Notes: generated by a model not told the origin, from the sequence alone. A stretch of DNA of 64,000 nucleotides from Roseovarius amoyensis (GCF_003260265.1 NZ_QITQ01000020.1:1-64000); one strand, 5' to 3'; shown: positions 32,031 through 42,217, counted from the first letter of the stretch. Made by a program: numbers and translations.

Positions 32031-32623
32031 TCGAAACCTGTCGCTGGACCCCCGAGGGGGGCGTTCACCTACGCGACCGTCACCTTGCGCGGCTGAACGC
32101 CTCTGCCGCGCGGTTGGGGATCGTGCCGCAGGGGGTGGTGCCGGCGCTTGACGCGGTGACGGGGCAGGGGCCGCAGCGATTGCGGCTCACGGTCGATGCG
32201 CGCGGCCGGGTCGAGGTGACAGCGCAGCCCTTTGCGCCGCTGCCCCCGGGCACGGTCTGGCGGCTAGCCCTGGCCGGCGAGCGGGTGCGCGCCACCGACC
32301 CCTGGCGCCAGGTCAAGACGACCGAGCGGGCGATCTATGATCGCGCCCGCGCCGATATGCCCGAAGGGATCGACGAGATGGTGTTTGTCAACGAATACGG
32401 CGAGTTGTCCGAAGGTACGATCACCAATCTGTTCATCGACATAGGGCAGGGACTGCTGACGCCGACGCTTTCGTGCGGGGTGTTGCCGGGCGTCCTGCGG
32501 GCCGAAATGCTGGCCCGCGGACAGGCACGAGAGGCCCTGCTGACACTTGCCGACCTGCGCGCCGCGCGGGCGATCCATGTCGGCAACGCGCTGCGCGGCC
32601 TTATCCCGGCGCGATTCTGCTGA
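31985..32623 (+). CDS. pabC: Aminotransferase class IV, probable aminodeoxychorismate lyase
   Basis: The 212-residue PLP enzyme has the class IV pattern. The Lys of VKTTERAIYD (about residue 110) is the likely Schiff-base residue, and NEYGELSEGTITNLF holds cofactor contacts. It is shorter than E. coli PabC (269). It begins 46 bases inside the end of pabB, so a role as lyase releasing p-aminobenzoate is the most economical reading. A branched-chain or D-amino-acid aminotransferase cannot be excluded. Confidence 0.8.
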   Translation: MEGPLCPPADPGFRLIETCRWTPEGGVHLRDRHLARLNASAARLGIVPQGVVPALDAVTGQGPQRLRLTVDARGRVEVTAQPFAPLPPGTVWRLALAGERVRATDPWRQVKTTERAIYDRARADMPEGIDEMVFVNEYGELSEGTITNLFIDIGQGLLTPTLSCGVLPGVLRAEMLARGQAREALLTLADLRAARAIHVGNALRGLIPARFC

Positions 32624-32629
32624 CCGCGA

Positions 32630-33862
32630 TCATTCCGCCGCTTGCTGCAGTGTCTCGCTCTTGTCCGGGCGATAGAGATAGTCGCGCGTAAGCGGCACCG
32701 CGTCCTGCTTTTTGGACAGTTGCAGCTGGAATACCACCTGGCGGTTGTAGCGAAAGGTCAGTTCGCAGGCGACCAGATAGTACCGCCACATCCGGCAGAA
32801 CCGTTCGTCATAAAGCGCATGCGCCTTGTCGATGTTGGCCATGAACCTGTCGTGCCAGTGGCGCAGGGTCTCGGCATAATGCAAACGCCAGACCTCGATA
32901 TCGGTGGCGAACAGGTCTTGTCTCTCGATTGGCTCCATCGTTTCCGACAGCGCCGGCACATACCCGCCCGGAAAGATGTACTTGGTGATCCAGGGGCTGG
33001 TCGTGCCCGGCGGATCGGACCGGCCGATCGTGTGAATGAGCGCGATACCGTCGTCGTTCAGCAGCCGGTGAACGGTACGGAAATACTCGTCGTAATGCGG
33101 CACGCCCACATGTTCGAACATGCCGACCGACACGATCCGGTCAAAGCTGCCGGTGACCTGCCGGTAGTCCATCAGCTCGAACCGGCAGCGGTCGGAAAGT
33201 CCGGCCTCCCTGGCGCGCTTTTGCGCCAGGGTGTGCTGTTCGCTGGACAGGGTCACGCCCAGAACGTCGGCGCCATAGTCGCGCGCCAGCGTCAGCGCCA
33301 TGCCGCCCCAGCCGCAACCGATGTCCAGCACGCGCATCCCGGGCTTCAGCAGCAGCTTGCCGGCGATATGGGCCTTTTTGGCCGCCTGCGCATCCTCGAG
33401 CGACATGTCCGGGTTGCGGAAATAGGCGCAGGAATACTGCCGGTCGCTGTCGAGAAAGAGATCGTACAGCTCGCCCGACAGGTCGTAGTGATGCGCCACG
33501 TTGGCCCGTGCCCGCGGCGCAGGGTTGAACTGTCTCAACTGGCGCAGTGCATAGCGGCCCCATTCCAGCGGCCGGCGGAACCACGGGTTGCCCTGTGCCG
33601 CGATGTTGCGGATGGCGAGGGTGAGAAAGCCGTAAAGATCGTTGTTCTCGATCATGAGCCGGCCATCCATATAGGCCTCGCCCACGGCCATGTCGGGCGA
33701 CAGTATGATCTTGCGCGGCAAGTCCGGGTCGTGCAGCGTCACCGAAACGGATGTGCCGCTGCCGTCGCCATAGCGCCGCCTCGTGCCGTCGGGAAACGTC
33801 AGGTTCAATTCACCGTCACGAAAGAGGTGGGTCAGGAACCTATCAAACGCTTTTTGCCACAT
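32630..33862 (-). CDS. cfa: Cyclopropane-fatty-acyl-phospholipid synthase family protein
   Basis: The 410-residue SAM-dependent enzyme adds a methylene group to unsaturated acyl chains of membrane lipids. The SAM motif VLDIGCGWGGMALTLAR and the downstream FDRIVSVGMFEHVGVPHYDEY are present, as is the C-terminal YLVACELTFRYNRQVVFQLQL region. Length fits the family. It faces pabC with only six bases between their stops. It is divergent from aspS. Confidence 0.9.
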   Translation of the reverse strand: MWQKAFDRFLTHLFRDGELNLTFPDGTRRRYGDGSGTSVSVTLHDPDLPRKIILSPDMAVGEAYMDGRLMIENNDLYGFLTLAIRNIAAQGNPWFRRPLEWGRYALRQLRQFNPAPRARANVAHHYDLSGELYDLFLDSDRQYSCAYFRNPDMSLEDAQAAKKAHIAGKLLLKPGMRVLDIGCGWGGMALTLARDYGADVLGVTLSSEQHTLAQKRAREAGLSDRCRFELMDYRQVTGSFDRIVSVGMFEHVGVPHYDEYFRTVHRLLNDDGIALIHTIGRSDPPGTTSPWITKYIFPGGYVPALSETMEPIERQDLFATDIEVWRLHYAETLRHWHDRFMANIDKAHALYDERFCRMWRYYLVACELTFRYNRQVVFQLQLSKKQDAVPLTRDYLYRPDKSETLQQAAE

Positions 33863-33977
33863 GTCTTACCCCATCTGTTCGCGCCGCTCCCAAGGGCGCC
33901 ACTGTCTGATGATGCAAAACCTGCCTAATGGTTTTCTCTGCTCGCTGCGGGGCATTCTTGCCGAAAAACCTTTGTCT

Positions 33978-33991
33978 GTAAACGATTTTAC
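33978..33991. promoter_or_regulatory. Inverted repeat in the cfa-aspS divergent region
   Basis: GTAAA-CGAT-TTTAC is a perfect short palindrome in the 256-base region between the cfa and aspS starts. It could be an operator or chance. Confidence 0.2.
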
Positions 33992-34118
33992 ATCCTCAGG
34001 CCGGCAGCAGCGGCCAGCCGCCTCTTGACTTTGCGGTCTGCCGCATGTGTATCGGCGCGGGACGGGGCCTTTTGCCCGGAAATCCGCGCCGCCGAGCCCG
34101 CGCCAGACGAGGACAGAC

Positions 34119-36110
34119 ATGCACGCATATCGCAGCCACACCTGCGCCGAGCTGACGAAATCCAATGTCGGCGACACCGTCCGCCTGTCGGGCTGGGTAC
34201 ATCGTATCCGCGACCATGGCGGGGTGCTTTTCATCGACCTGCGCGACCATTACGGCGTCACCCAGGTCCTGTGCGATTCCGACAGCCCGGTCTTTGACAA
34301 GGTCGAGGCGCTGCGCAGCGAATGGTGCGTGCGCATCGACGGCGACGTCAAGGCGCGCGACGACAGCCTGATCAACCCCAAGCTGCCCACCGGCGAGATC
34401 GAGGTTTATATCCGCGATATGGAGGTGCTGGGCGCCGCCGCCGAACTGCCCCTGCAGGTGTTCGGCGATCAGGAATACCCCGAGGAAACGCGCCTGCGCT
34501 ATCGTTACCTCGACCTGCGCCGCGAGGCGATGCAGCGCAACATGACACTGCGTTCGGACGTGGTGGCCAGCATCCGCCGGCGGATGTGGGACAAGGGATT
34601 CCGCGAATTCCAGACCCCGATCATCACCGCCTCCAGCCCCGAGGGCGCGCGCGACTTTCTGGTGCCGTCGCGGCTGCATCCGGGCAAGTTCTATGCCCTG
34701 CCGCAGGCGCCGCAGCAGTTCAAGCAGCTGATCATGGTGTCGGGCTTTGACCGCTATTTCCAGGTCGCGCCGTGTTTTCGCGACGAAGACCCTCGCGCCG
34801 ACCGCAGCCCCACCGATTTCTACCAGCTCGACATGGAAATGAGCTTTGTCGAACAGCAGGACGTGTTCGACACCATCCAGCCGGTGATCGAAGGCGTGTT
34901 CGAGGAATTCGGCGATGGTGCAAAGGTCGACAAGCACTGGCCGCAGATTTCCTATGCCGACGCGGCGCTGTGGTACGGCACCGACAAGCCCGACCTGCGC
35001 AACCCGATCAAGATGCAGGACGTCAGCGAACATTTCCGCGGCTCGGGCTTTGCCATCTTTGCCAAGCTGCTGGAACAGGACGGCACCCAGATCCGCGCCA
35101 TCCCCGCGCCCGGCGGCGGCAGCCGCAAGTTCTGCGACCGGATGAACGCATTCGCCCAGAAAGAGGGCCTGCCGGGGATGGGCTATATCTTCTGGCGCGA
35201 GAGACAGGAACCAAACTCCACTGCGGACGCTTTGAAGAGCTGGATTGGTGATCGCAACGTTGATGAGGCAATTCTAGCCGAAATTCGCAATACAATCGCT
35301 GATGAGCCGAAACACCAAGGAACACTTCAACCTATTGAAAGAATTGCTGAATTGGTTGACAGCGGTGACCCGCTAGATCTGAAGATAGCTGCCGATATAC
35401 AGCGGCTACACTTCCCGGGTCGTGGCGAACTTGAAGCCGCCGGCCCGCTGGCCAAGAACATCGGCCCCGAACGGACAGAGGCGATCCGCCAGCAACTGGG
35501 CCTTGGCAAGGGTGACGCGGCGTTCTTTCTCGGCGGCAAGCCATCGGCGTTCGAGCGCGTGGCGGCCAAGGCGCGCGACGTTATCGGAACGGAGCTGGAC
35601 CTGACCGAAAAGAACCGCTTTGCCTTTTGCTGGATCGTCGATTTCCCGATGTACGAGCGGGACGAGGAAACCGGCGCCATAGATTTCAGCCACAACCCGT
35701 TTTCGATGCCGCAAGGCGGGCTGGAGGCGCTGGAGGGCGACCCGCTACAGGTGCTGGGCTACCAGTACGACCTGTCGTGCAACGGCTACGAGCTGGTCTC
35801 GGGCGCGATCCGGAACCACCGCCCCGAGATCATGTTCCGCGCGTTCGAGCTGGCCGGCTATGACGAGGCCGAGGTCCGCCGCCGCTTTGGCGGGATGGTC
35901 AACGCGTTCCAGTTCGGCGCCCCCCCCCACGGCGGCTGCGCGGCCGGCATCGACCGCATCGTCATGCTGCTGGCGGGGACCTCGAACATCCGCGAGGTGA
36001 TCATGTTCCCCATGAACCAGCGAGCCGAAGACCTGATGATGAACGCCCCGAGCGAGCCGACCAGCGACCAGCTGATGGAACTGGGGCTGAGGGTGATCCC
36101 GCAGGAGTGA
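34119..36110 (+). CDS. aspS: Aspartyl-tRNA synthetase with an extra internal segment
   Basis: The class II synthetase charges tRNA with aspartate. The N-terminal OB domain ([20 protein letters not shown]), motif 2 ([20 protein letters not shown]), the bacterial GAD insertion domain and motif 3 ([14 protein letters not shown]) are intact. At 663 residues it is about 73 longer than the usual 590. The surplus lies at residues 362-434, between GYIFWRE and [17 protein letters not shown], which are normally almost adjacent. The extra part is in frame, low in GC and has no aspS similarity. The enzyme is presumably active because it is essential. Confidence 0.94.
   Translation: MHAYRSHTCAELTKSNVGDTVRLSGWVHRIRDHGGVLFIDLRDHYGVTQVLCDSDSPVFDKVEALRSEWCVRIDGDVKARDDSLINPKLPTGEIEVYIRDMEVLGAAAELPLQVFGDQEYPEETRLRYRYLDLRREAMQRNMTLRSDVVASIRRRMWDKGFREFQTPIITASSPEGARDFLVPSRLHPGKFYALPQAPQQFKQLIMVSGFDRYFQVAPCFRDEDPRADRSPTDFYQLDMEMSFVEQQDVFDTIQPVIEGVFEEFGDGAKVDKHWPQISYADAALWYGTDKPDLRNPIKMQDVSEHFRGSGFAIFAKLLEQDGTQIRAIPAPGGGSRKFCDRMNAFAQKEGLPGMGYIFWRERQEPNSTADALKSWIGDRNVDEAILAEIRNTIADEPKHQGTLQPIERIAELVDSGDPLDLKIAADIQRLHFPGRGELEAAGPLAKNIGPERTEAIRQQLGLGKGDAAFFLGGKPSAFERVAAKARDVIGTELDLTEKNRFAFCWIVDFPMYERDEETGAIDFSHNPFSMPQGGLEALEGDPLQVLGYQYDLSCNGYELVSGAIRNHRPEIMFRAFELAGYDEAEVRRRFGGMVNAFQFGAPPHGGCAAGIDRIVMLLAGTSNIREVIMFPMNQRAEDLMMNAPSEPTSDQLMELGLRVIPQE
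35202..35420 (+). other. In-frame insertion of about 73 codons within aspS
   Basis: The segment encodes [19 protein letters not shown], then an acidic, helix-prone stretch, and ends QRLHFPGRG. By hand count 85 of 180 bases at 35221-35400 are G or C (47 percent), against 70-72 percent in the 60-base lines on either side. Removing it leaves a normal 590-residue AspRS. It has no stop codon and no intein splice motifs that I can see. The origin is unknown. Confidence 0.75.
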
Positions 36111-36159
36111 TGTCAGCGGGGTTGTCGATGCAGGACTCCCACTTCGCTGGCCTGCGTCT

Positions 36160-36636
36160 TCAGTCTTCGAGGCTGTCCTCGCGCTTTTTCGCGATCAGGC
36201 TGCGTTCCTCGGCCTTGCGCTTGAGAAAACGGTCGCCGAAGGCGTCGTTCTCTTCTGCGCCGATCACCTCTCGGGCGCGGGTGAAAACCTCGTCTTCCTC
36301 TTCGTCGATATGATGCTCGTAGTCGTGCCTGAGCGTCTCGAACCGCTGCAACCAGCCGGGCGAGGACATGTCCTTGTCGTTCAACTCCTCAAGGATGTCA
36401 TCCATCTGCTGGTGTTCATGTACCGAGTGACGGGCGGCATCCTGTCCCCAGGTTTTGCTCATCAGCTTGGAATAAAACGTCTCTTCTTCGGCGGCAGCGT
36501 GTGATTTCACGTCTTGATAGAACGTTGCCCAGGCCTTGCGCCGGGCCTTGCTGTCGCCCGAGGTATCGGCGATTTCCTTCAGCAGGCTGCGGTGGCGCTG
36601 GTGGTCTTCCTGGATGGCATCATAAATCGACGGCAT
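36160..36636 (-). CDS. Hemerythrin-like HHE-domain protein
   Basis: The 158-residue helical protein has the HHE cation-binding pattern: DHQRHR near residue 11, HAAAEEETFY near 50, HEHQQMDD near 77 and HDYEHHIDEEEDEVF near 108. These would hold a di-iron site. Such proteins bind oxygen or help repair iron centres under stress. ATG 36636 is chosen because it gives the family start MPSIYDAIQEDHQ and follows GGGAG. It converges on aspS. Confidence 0.85.
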   Translation of the reverse strand: MPSIYDAIQEDHQRHRSLLKEIADTSGDSKARRKAWATFYQDVKSHAAAEEETFYSKLMSKTWGQDAARHSVHEHQQMDDILEELNDKDMSSPGWLQRFETLRHDYEHHIDEEEDEVFTRAREVIGAEENDAFGDRFLKRKAEERSLIAKKREDSLED

Positions 36637-36815
36637 GTCATGGCTCCCATAGTGGTTGCGATATCCGTAAACGCGGGAAGGATCGGCAAAGTTCCGTGCG
36701 CCGGCCAAGATATGCGCCCGCTATTCAGGCTGGCGACCTGGCGTGATTTTGCGGTTCAAATTGGCGGGGCATGGCCTATTGTGGCGGCGATGACCGAGGG
36801 CAAGGCGGCGATTTC

Positions 36816-37532
36816 ATGACAGACGAACGCCCGCAGGGCGCGCCCGTACCGGGCTGGACACCGCCGCCGCGCCCCGCCGGCGAGGCGATGCAGGGCGGCT
36901 ATGCGCGGCTGGAACGGCTGGATGCCCAGCGTCATGCGGCGCTGCTGTACCAGGCGTTCGACGAGCATGATGAGGTATGGGATTATATGCCCGATGGCCC
37001 CTTTGCCTCGGCCGCGCAGTTTCACCGCTGGGTGCGCACGGCCACCGCGCGCGACGACATCCTGTTTCACGCCATCCAGAATCTCGATAGCGGCGAATTT
37101 GGTGGCTTTGCCTCTTACCTGCGGATCAAGCCCGACGCGGGGTCGATCGAGGTCGGCTATATCGCGCTGTCACCGCGCCTGCAGCGCAGCCGCGCGGCGA
37201 CCGAGGCGATGTACCTGATGATGAAATGGGCGTTCGAGGCCGGCTATCGCCGCTATGAATGGAAATGCAACGCGCTCAACCTTGCCTCGCGTCGCGCGGC
37301 GCAGCGGCTTGGGTTCAGCTACGAGGGGGTTTTCCGGCAGGCGACCGTGGTCAAGGGCCGCAACCGCGATACCGCCTGGTTCTCGGTGATCGACAGCGAA
37401 TGGCCGGCGCTGGACGAGGCGTTTCGCCTGTGGCTCAGCCCGGCGAATTTCGACGCGCGTGGCCAACAGCGCGAACGGCTGAGCGATCTGACCCGCCTGG
37501 TGCGCGCCGCCGGCGATCCGGCGCTGGGCTGA
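36816..37532 (+). CDS. GNAT family N-acetyltransferase (RimJ/RimL-like)
   Basis: The 238-residue protein matches the acetyltransf_3 group. Seen are RLERLDAQRHAALLYQAF in the N-terminal part, EVGYIALSPRLQRSRAATEA with the acetyl-CoA loop, and the end NLASRRAAQRLGFSYEGVFRQ. Relatives acetylate N termini, amino acids or small amines; the substrate here is unknown. ATG 36816 follows AAGGCGGCGATTTC. The protein is somewhat long, with a Pro-rich start (PVPGWTPPPRPAG). Confidence 0.85.
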   Translation: MTDERPQGAPVPGWTPPPRPAGEAMQGGYARLERLDAQRHAALLYQAFDEHDEVWDYMPDGPFASAAQFHRWVRTATARDDILFHAIQNLDSGEFGGFASYLRIKPDAGSIEVGYIALSPRLQRSRAATEAMYLMMKWAFEAGYRRYEWKCNALNLASRRAAQRLGFSYEGVFRQATVVKGRNRDTAWFSVIDSEWPALDEAFRLWLSPANFDARGQQRERLSDLTRLVRAAGDPALG

Positions 37533-37557
37533 CGCCATCCGTTGCACGCGCTGACGC

Positions 37558-37586
37558 TTGCACCGCTCTGCGCGGGCGTTCATAAC
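37558..37586 (+). promoter_or_regulatory. Candidate promoter for the epimerase gene
   Basis: TTGCAC (37558-37563) and CATAAC (37581-37586) are 17 bases apart, 30 bases before the start codon. A second TTGCAC lies 16 bases upstream. Confidence 0.4.
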
Positions 37587-37615
37587 GGGGCCGATTCAGC
37601 CAGCGAGGATGACCC

Positions 37616-38020
37616 ATGATCGGACGCCTGAACCACGTCGCCATCGCCGTTCCCGACCTGAACGCCGCGGCAGAGCAATATCGCAGCGTTCTGTGTGCCA
37701 AGGTCGGCGCGCCGCAGGACGAGCCCGACCACGGGGTTACCGTCATCTTCATCGAACTGCCCAATACCAAGATCGAGCTGCTTTACCCGCTGGGCGAGGA
37801 CAGCCCGATCAAGGGGTTTTTGGAAAAGAACCCCGCAGGCGGTATCCACCATATCTGTTACGAGGTCGATGACATCCTCGCCGCGCGTGACCGGCTCAAG
37901 GCGTCCGGCGCGCGGGTGCTGGGATCGGGTGAGCCAAAGATCGGCGCCCACGGCAAGCCGGTGCTGTTCCTGCATCCCAAGGATTTTCAGGGCACGCTGG
38001 TGGAACTGGAACAGGTCTGA
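37616..38020 (+). CDS. mce: Methylmalonyl-CoA epimerase
   Basis: The 134-residue glyoxalase-fold protein begins MIGRLNHVAIAVPDLNAAAEQYR and carries IELPNTKIELLYPLGEDSPI and GIHHICYEVDD. The His8, His (HHICYEV) and Glu (LVELEQV) metal ligands are present. It interconverts the two methylmalonyl-CoA forms in propionyl-CoA breakdown. Its stop shares one base with the next start (TGATG), so the DUF1467 protein is co-translated. Confidence 0.93.
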   Translation: MIGRLNHVAIAVPDLNAAAEQYRSVLCAKVGAPQDEPDHGVTVIFIELPNTKIELLYPLGEDSPIKGFLEKNPAGGIHHICYEVDDILAARDRLKASGARVLGSGEPKIGAHGKPVLFLHPKDFQGTLVELEQV

Positions 38021-38307
38021 TGAGCATCGCCTCTGCCATCGTCCTGTTCATCGTCATCTGGTTCATGACCTTTCTCACGGTGCTGCCGATCCGTATCCAG
38101 ACCCAAGGCGAGGCTGGCAAGGTGGTGCCGGGCACGCATTCGGGTTCGCCCGAACACCATCACATCAAGCGCAAGATGCTGATCGTCACCGGCCTTGCGG
38201 CGGTGCTGTGGGGAATCGTCTTTGCGATCATCGTCACCGGCACCGTGACGGTGCGTGATATCGACATGTTCGACCGCATGGGTCCGGCGACCGAAGAAGG
38301 GTCCTGA
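38020..38307 (+). CDS. DUF1467 family membrane protein
   Basis: The 95-residue protein has two hydrophobic helices (about 5-22 and 52-72). The DUF1467 signature FMTFLTVLPIRIQTQGEAG lies between them with HHIKRKML. It is an alphaproteobacterial family of unknown function that commonly sits beside methylmalonyl-CoA epimerase, as here, where the start overlaps the epimerase stop. Confidence 0.85.
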   Translation: MSIASAIVLFIVIWFMTFLTVLPIRIQTQGEAGKVVPGTHSGSPEHHHIKRKMLIVTGLAAVLWGIVFAIIVTGTVTVRDIDMFDRMGPATEEGS

Positions 38308-38323
38308 CCGCCTTTCGCCAGCC

Positions 38324-38659
38324 TTAGTGGGTAGCGGTGGTCGAAAAGACGTTGATCACCAGGATGCCGGCGATGATCAGGCCCATGCCCAGCAGCGCCG
38401 CCATGTCGACACCTTGCCGGAATACCGCCCAGCCCAGGAACGCGGTCAGGCAGATGCCCAGCCCCGACCAGATGGCGTAGGTGATGCCCAGAGGCAGGTA
38501 TTTCAGCACGATGGTGAACAGGTAGAAGGCCATGCCGAAACCGATGACGACGCCGAGGGACGGCCAGAACCGGGTGAATTGCTGGCTGGCCTGCAGCGAC
38601 ATCGAGCCAAGCCCCTCGAAGAGCACGGCAAGGATGAGAATCGCATAGACATTGAGCAT
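38324..38659 (-). CDS. Small multidrug resistance (SMR) family transporter
   Basis: The 111-residue protein has four membrane helices and the SMR pattern: the essential Glu15 in helix 1 (LAVLFEGLGS), LPLGITYAIWSGLGI in helices 2-3 and a Gly-rich helix 4. EmrE-type proteins exchange cationic compounds for protons. ATG 38659 matches the family length. It could also be a quaternary-ammonium or guanidinium exporter. Confidence 0.88.
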   Translation of the reverse strand: MLNVYAILILAVLFEGLGSMSLQASQQFTRFWPSLGVVIGFGMAFYLFTIVLKYLPLGITYAIWSGLGICLTAFLGWAVFRQGVDMAALLGMGLIIAGILVINVFSTTATH

Positions 38660-38768
38660 CGGGTCCCCCTTCGGCTTGAATAGCGATGAGGGCATAACGC
38701 CCAAGGCGTCTTGCCGGGTCAAGACGGATTACGGGAAACCGGGCGATGGCGTCATCTGCGGTGCCGCC

Positions 38769-39230
38769 CTACCTGATGTACGCAAGGAACGTTTCTCGCG
38801 TGATTTCGGCCAGATACAGCGTCGTTTCCGTGATCGTGACCACGATCATCGGGACCATCTTGAAGTCCTGCTTCACGATGAAATAGTAAGGCCTCTTGGC
38901 GTCGACCGTGAGTTGCATTGTGACAGGTCTGAAGGCCGTGCCGATATTCGTTGCATAGCCGACCTCGATCATGTGGGCGCCTGCCGGAAGCGTGAATTCC
39001 AGCGCCTCGCGGTTGGCGATCCGGCCGACGGACGTGCCGTCGACACGAACGTCCATCCGGCCGACGGACCCGGCAAAGCCGGTGTCGCGGTATATATAGG
39101 CCGAGCCCGGATTGACGTCCTTGACGGATTGGAGGATCGCGTCGGTGCCCTGTACGCCATCCCCGGCGCAGGCTGTCAGAAACAGAAGACATGCGGCATA
39201 CGCCACGAAGATGCGTGCAGGTCGGAACAT
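38769..39230 (-). CDS. DUF2846-like lipoprotein
   Basis: The 153-residue protein has a lipoprotein signal with lipobox LTAC (Cys21). The mature part is beta-rich, with SAYIYRDTGFAGSVGRMDV, LPAGAHMIEVGYATN and PYYFIVKQDF. This pattern fits DUF2846, membrane-anchored proteins of unknown function. ATG 39230 is preferred since it directly precedes the signal and has GAGG eight bases before. It is followed on the same strand by the SMR gene. Confidence 0.7.
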   Translation of the reverse strand: MFRPARIFVAYAACLLFLTACAGDGVQGTDAILQSVKDVNPGSAYIYRDTGFAGSVGRMDVRVDGTSVGRIANREALEFTLPAGAHMIEVGYATNIGTAFRPVTMQLTVDAKRPYYFIVKQDFKMVPMIVVTITETTLYLAEITRETFLAYIR

Positions 39231-39301
39231 CGGGGCCTCTCTGGCTGCAAGAAGACAGGCGCAGGTAGTTGCGCCCGCCTGTCTTGCTACCATGAGGTGT
39301 G

Positions 39302-40516
39302 TCAGCCAGCCAGCGCCTTGTTGAGGTTCTCTTCGATCTTCTCGAGGAAGCCCATCGTCGTCAGCCAGCCCTGATCAGGGCCCACCAGCAGTGCCAGGTC
39401 CTTGGTCATGTGGCCCGATTCGACAGTATCGACGATGACGCGTTCCAGGGTATCGGCGAAATGCATCAGCTTGTCGTTGCCGTCCAGCTTGGCGCGGTGC
39501 TTGAGCCCGCCAGTCCAGGCATAGATCGAGGCGATCGAGTTGGTCGACGTTTCCTCGCCCTTCTGGTGCTGGCGATAGTGGCGGGTGACGGTGCCGTGGG
39601 CCGCCTCGGCCTCGACGACCTTGCCGTCGGGCGTCATCAGCTGGCTGGTCATCAGCCCGAGGCTGCCAAAGCCTTGCGCCACGGTGTCGGACTGAACGTC
39701 GCCATCGTAGTTCTTGCACGCCCAGACAAAGCCGCCGTTCCATTTCATCGCGCAGGCGACCATGTCGTCGATCAGCCGGTGTTCATAGGTGATCCCGGCT
39801 TTTTTGAACTTGTCGGCGAATTCCTCGTCAAACACCTTCTGGAAGATGATCATGAACTGGCCATCATACTGCTTGAGGATGGTGTTCTTGGTCGACAGGT
39901 ACAGCGGCCAGCCCATGTTGAGCGCATAGTTCATCGAGGCGCGGGCGAAATCGCGGATCGAATCGTCGAGGTTGTACATGCCCATGTAGACGCCCGAAGA
40001 GGGGGCCTTGAACACTTCTTCCTCGATCACGGTGCCGTCTTCGCCGACGAATTTCATGCTCAGCGTGCCGGCACCGGGGAATTTCATGTCGGTGGCGCGG
40101 TACTGGTCGCCATAGGCGTGACGGCCGATAACGATGGGCTGGGTCCAGCCCGGCACCAGGCGCGGCACGTTCTTGCAGATGATCGGCGCGCGGAACACCA
40201 CGCCGCCCAGGATGTTGCGGATGGTGCCGTTGGGGCTGCGCCACATCTTCTTGAGGCCGAATTCCTCGACCCGGGCCTCGTCGGGGGTGATGGTGGCGCA
40301 TTTGACGGCGACGCCCACCTCTTTGGTTTTTTCGGCGGCGTCGATGGTGATCTGGTCGTCGGTCGCGTCACGGCTTTCGATGCCGAGATCGTAATACAGC
40401 AGATCGACATCGAGATAGGGCAGGATCAGCTTTTTCTTGATGAAGTCCCAGATGATCCGGGTCATCTCGTCGCCGTCCATCTCGACGATGGGGTTTTCTA
40501 CCTTGATCTTGGACAT
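39302..40516 (-). CDS. icd: NADP-dependent isocitrate dehydrogenase
   Basis: The 404-residue enzyme is the homodimeric, eukaryote-like type, turning isocitrate into 2-oxoglutarate in the TCA cycle. Signatures include the start [40 protein letters not shown] and the [22 protein letters not shown] region with the metal-binding Asp residues. It is full length. A 133-base upstream gap separates it from the MFS gene and probably holds its promoter. Confidence 0.97.
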   Translation of the reverse strand: MSKIKVENPIVEMDGDEMTRIIWDFIKKKLILPYLDVDLLYYDLGIESRDATDDQITIDAAEKTKEVGVAVKCATITPDEARVEEFGLKKMWRSPNGTIRNILGGVVFRAPIICKNVPRLVPGWTQPIVIGRHAYGDQYRATDMKFPGAGTLSMKFVGEDGTVIEEEVFKAPSSGVYMGMYNLDDSIRDFARASMNYALNMGWPLYLSTKNTILKQYDGQFMIIFQKVFDEEFADKFKKAGITYEHRLIDDMVACAMKWNGGFVWACKNYDGDVQSDTVAQGFGSLGLMTSQLMTPDGKVVEAEAAHGTVTRHYRQHQKGEETSTNSIASIYAWTGGLKHRAKLDGNDKLMHFADTLERVIVDTVESGHMTKDLALLVGPDQGWLTTMGFLEKIEENLNKALAG

Positions 40517-40649
40517 GGGCGTGGCCTCTTGGGTTTGGGTACGTCTATCGAGGCACGCCGTATCCCAAAAAGACGGCGTTGAAAAGTGCTGTATACTGTT
40601 GCATGCGAAAACTTGCGCAGCTTTTTCGGTGCCGGCCGCAAGGCCCGCG

Positions 40650-41870
40650 TCAGTACCGTTCCAGTCGCCGCAGCACCAGCATCAGGGCAAAGGCGATGAC
40701 CGCCATGACCTCGATGCCGATGGCCAGCGGCAGCGGTGTGCCGTCGAATGCCAGGCCGACCGGCACAGCCAACAGCACCGACAGCACAGTCGAGGCGGCG
40801 CCGATGGCGCTGGCGGCCATGCCGGCGACATGGCCCAGCGGCTCCATCGCCATGGCGTTGAGGTTGCCGATGGTCAGACCGACATGGTAGAAAATGCCGA
40901 CCTGCCAGGCAAAGAACAGGTAGAACAGCGCATCACCGCCAAGCCCCGAGAGCAGCACTGCGATCATGCCGCATGACAGCGCGATCTGGATTGCCAGCAT
41001 TGTCGTCACCAGAAACCGCATGCCCAGCCGCATCACCAGCGTCGCGTTCAGAAAGCTCGACGTGCCGGCGATGATCGCGCAGACGCCGAACCAGGCCGGA
41101 AAACTGTCGCCACGGCCAAAGCTGATTTCGTAGACCTGCTGGACCGACGAGAGCATGGAAAAGAGCATTCCATAGCAAAGCGCCTGCACCAGGATCGAAA
41201 TGCGCACCGAAGCGTGGGAAAACACCTCTGCTATGGCCGAGATCAGCGCCCCGGGCATGAACGGGCGGCGCATGTCGCGCGGCAGGGGTTCCGGCAGACG
41301 CAGCATCACCCACAGCGTCGAAATCGCCGAAAACACCGCGAACGACACGAATATGCTGCGCCAGCCGCCCGCCGCCATGATCGCCGCGCCAAGCAGCGGG
41401 GCCAGCGCCGGCACCAGCGTGAACACGATCATCACGAACGACATCAGCCGGGCCATTTCGCGGCCCGAATACAGGTCGCGGATGATCGCCAGTGTAACGA
41501 TGCGCGGACCGGCGGCGCCGATCCCCTGTATCAGCCGCGCTGCCAGGATCAGTTCGAGCGACGATGATGCCCAGGCCAGCGCCGCCGAGGCGATGTAGAT
41601 GGCCGCCCCGGCGACGATCACCGGCTTGCGCCCGAAGGTGTCGGAAAGCGGCCCGGAAATGAACGTGCCCAGCCCCATCCCGAGAATGAAGGTGGTGATG
41701 ATCAGCTGCGCCTCGTTGCGGTCCTCGGGCACCAGCTCGCCACCGATGGTGTGCAGCGCGGGCAGCATCGCGTCGATGGAAAAGGCGATGGTGGCGAACA
41801 TCATCGCCATCATCGCCACGAATTCGACGGGTCCTGGGCCGTTGGCGCGACCGGCGCGGGGCGGGGTCAT
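40650..41870 (-). CDS. Bcr/CflA family MFS drug exporter
   Basis: The 406-residue protein has twelve predicted helices. The Bcr/CflA start features [24 protein letters not shown] and motif [19 protein letters not shown] are clear, as is motif C-like [15 protein letters not shown]. Members export chloramphenicol-like drugs, bicyclomycin or metabolites. Its start overlaps the end of the potassium-channel gene by four bases. Confidence 0.9.
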   Translation of the reverse strand: MTPPRAGRANGPGPVEFVAMMAMMFATIAFSIDAMLPALHTIGGELVPEDRNEAQLIITTFILGMGLGTFISGPLSDTFGRKPVIVAGAAIYIASAALAWASSSLELILAARLIQGIGAAGPRIVTLAIIRDLYSGREMARLMSFVMIVFTLVPALAPLLGAAIMAAGGWRSIFVSFAVFSAISTLWVMLRLPEPLPRDMRRPFMPGALISAIAEVFSHASVRISILVQALCYGMLFSMLSSVQQVYEISFGRGDSFPAWFGVCAIIAGTSSFLNATLVMRLGMRFLVTTMLAIQIALSCGMIAVLLSGLGGDALFYLFFAWQVGIFYHVGLTIGNLNAMAMEPLGHVAGMAASAIGAASTVLSVLLAVPVGLAFDGTPLPLAIGIEVMAVIAFALMLVLRRLERY

Positions 41871-42217
41871 GAGGGTGGCGTATCCTTGCCGTGGTCCTGC
41901 CCGGAACGATGGATCTTTGGTTCGTTGTCCTTTGCCCCGTGCGGACGGTGCAGCCGTCGGGCGACCGCATAGGCGGCGAATTGCTGGATCACCAGCGCAA
42001 AGACACCGAGACCCAGAAAGATCATCACCGTGGTGCCGATCTTGCCGATCGCGGTGGCCGGCACGAGGCTGCCGTAACCGACGGTCGAAAGCGTCACCAC
42101 GGTAAAGAAATAGGCGTCAAGCCAGCTCCACCCCTCGACGTACCGGAAAAACGCCGTGCCGCCGGCGATGATCAGCACCAGCGTAGCCAGCAGGGCGATG
42201 CCACGACCCGGCTTCAT
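41867..42217 (-). CDS. Two-helix potassium channel protein
   Basis: The 116-residue protein has helix 1 (about 7-24), a pore loop with the selectivity filter TVGYG at 45-49, and helix 2 (about 58-80). It fits the Ion_trans_2 family, which forms tetrameric K+ channels. It lacks a regulatory RCK domain; the tail is charged (RLHRPHGAKDNEPK). Starts of the neighbours overlap on both sides, so it is in a tight group of minus-strand genes. Confidence 0.87.
   Translation of the reverse strand: MKPGRGIALLATLVLIIAGGTAFFRYVEGWSWLDAYFFTVVTLSTVGYGSLVPATAIGKIGTTVMIFLGLGVFALVIQQFAAYAVARRLHRPHGAKDNEPKIHRSGQDHGKDTPPS

Noticed and set aside
35202-35420. Intein in aspS
   Set aside because: The insert is too short, does not start with Cys or Ser and lacks the HN-type end before the next residue.
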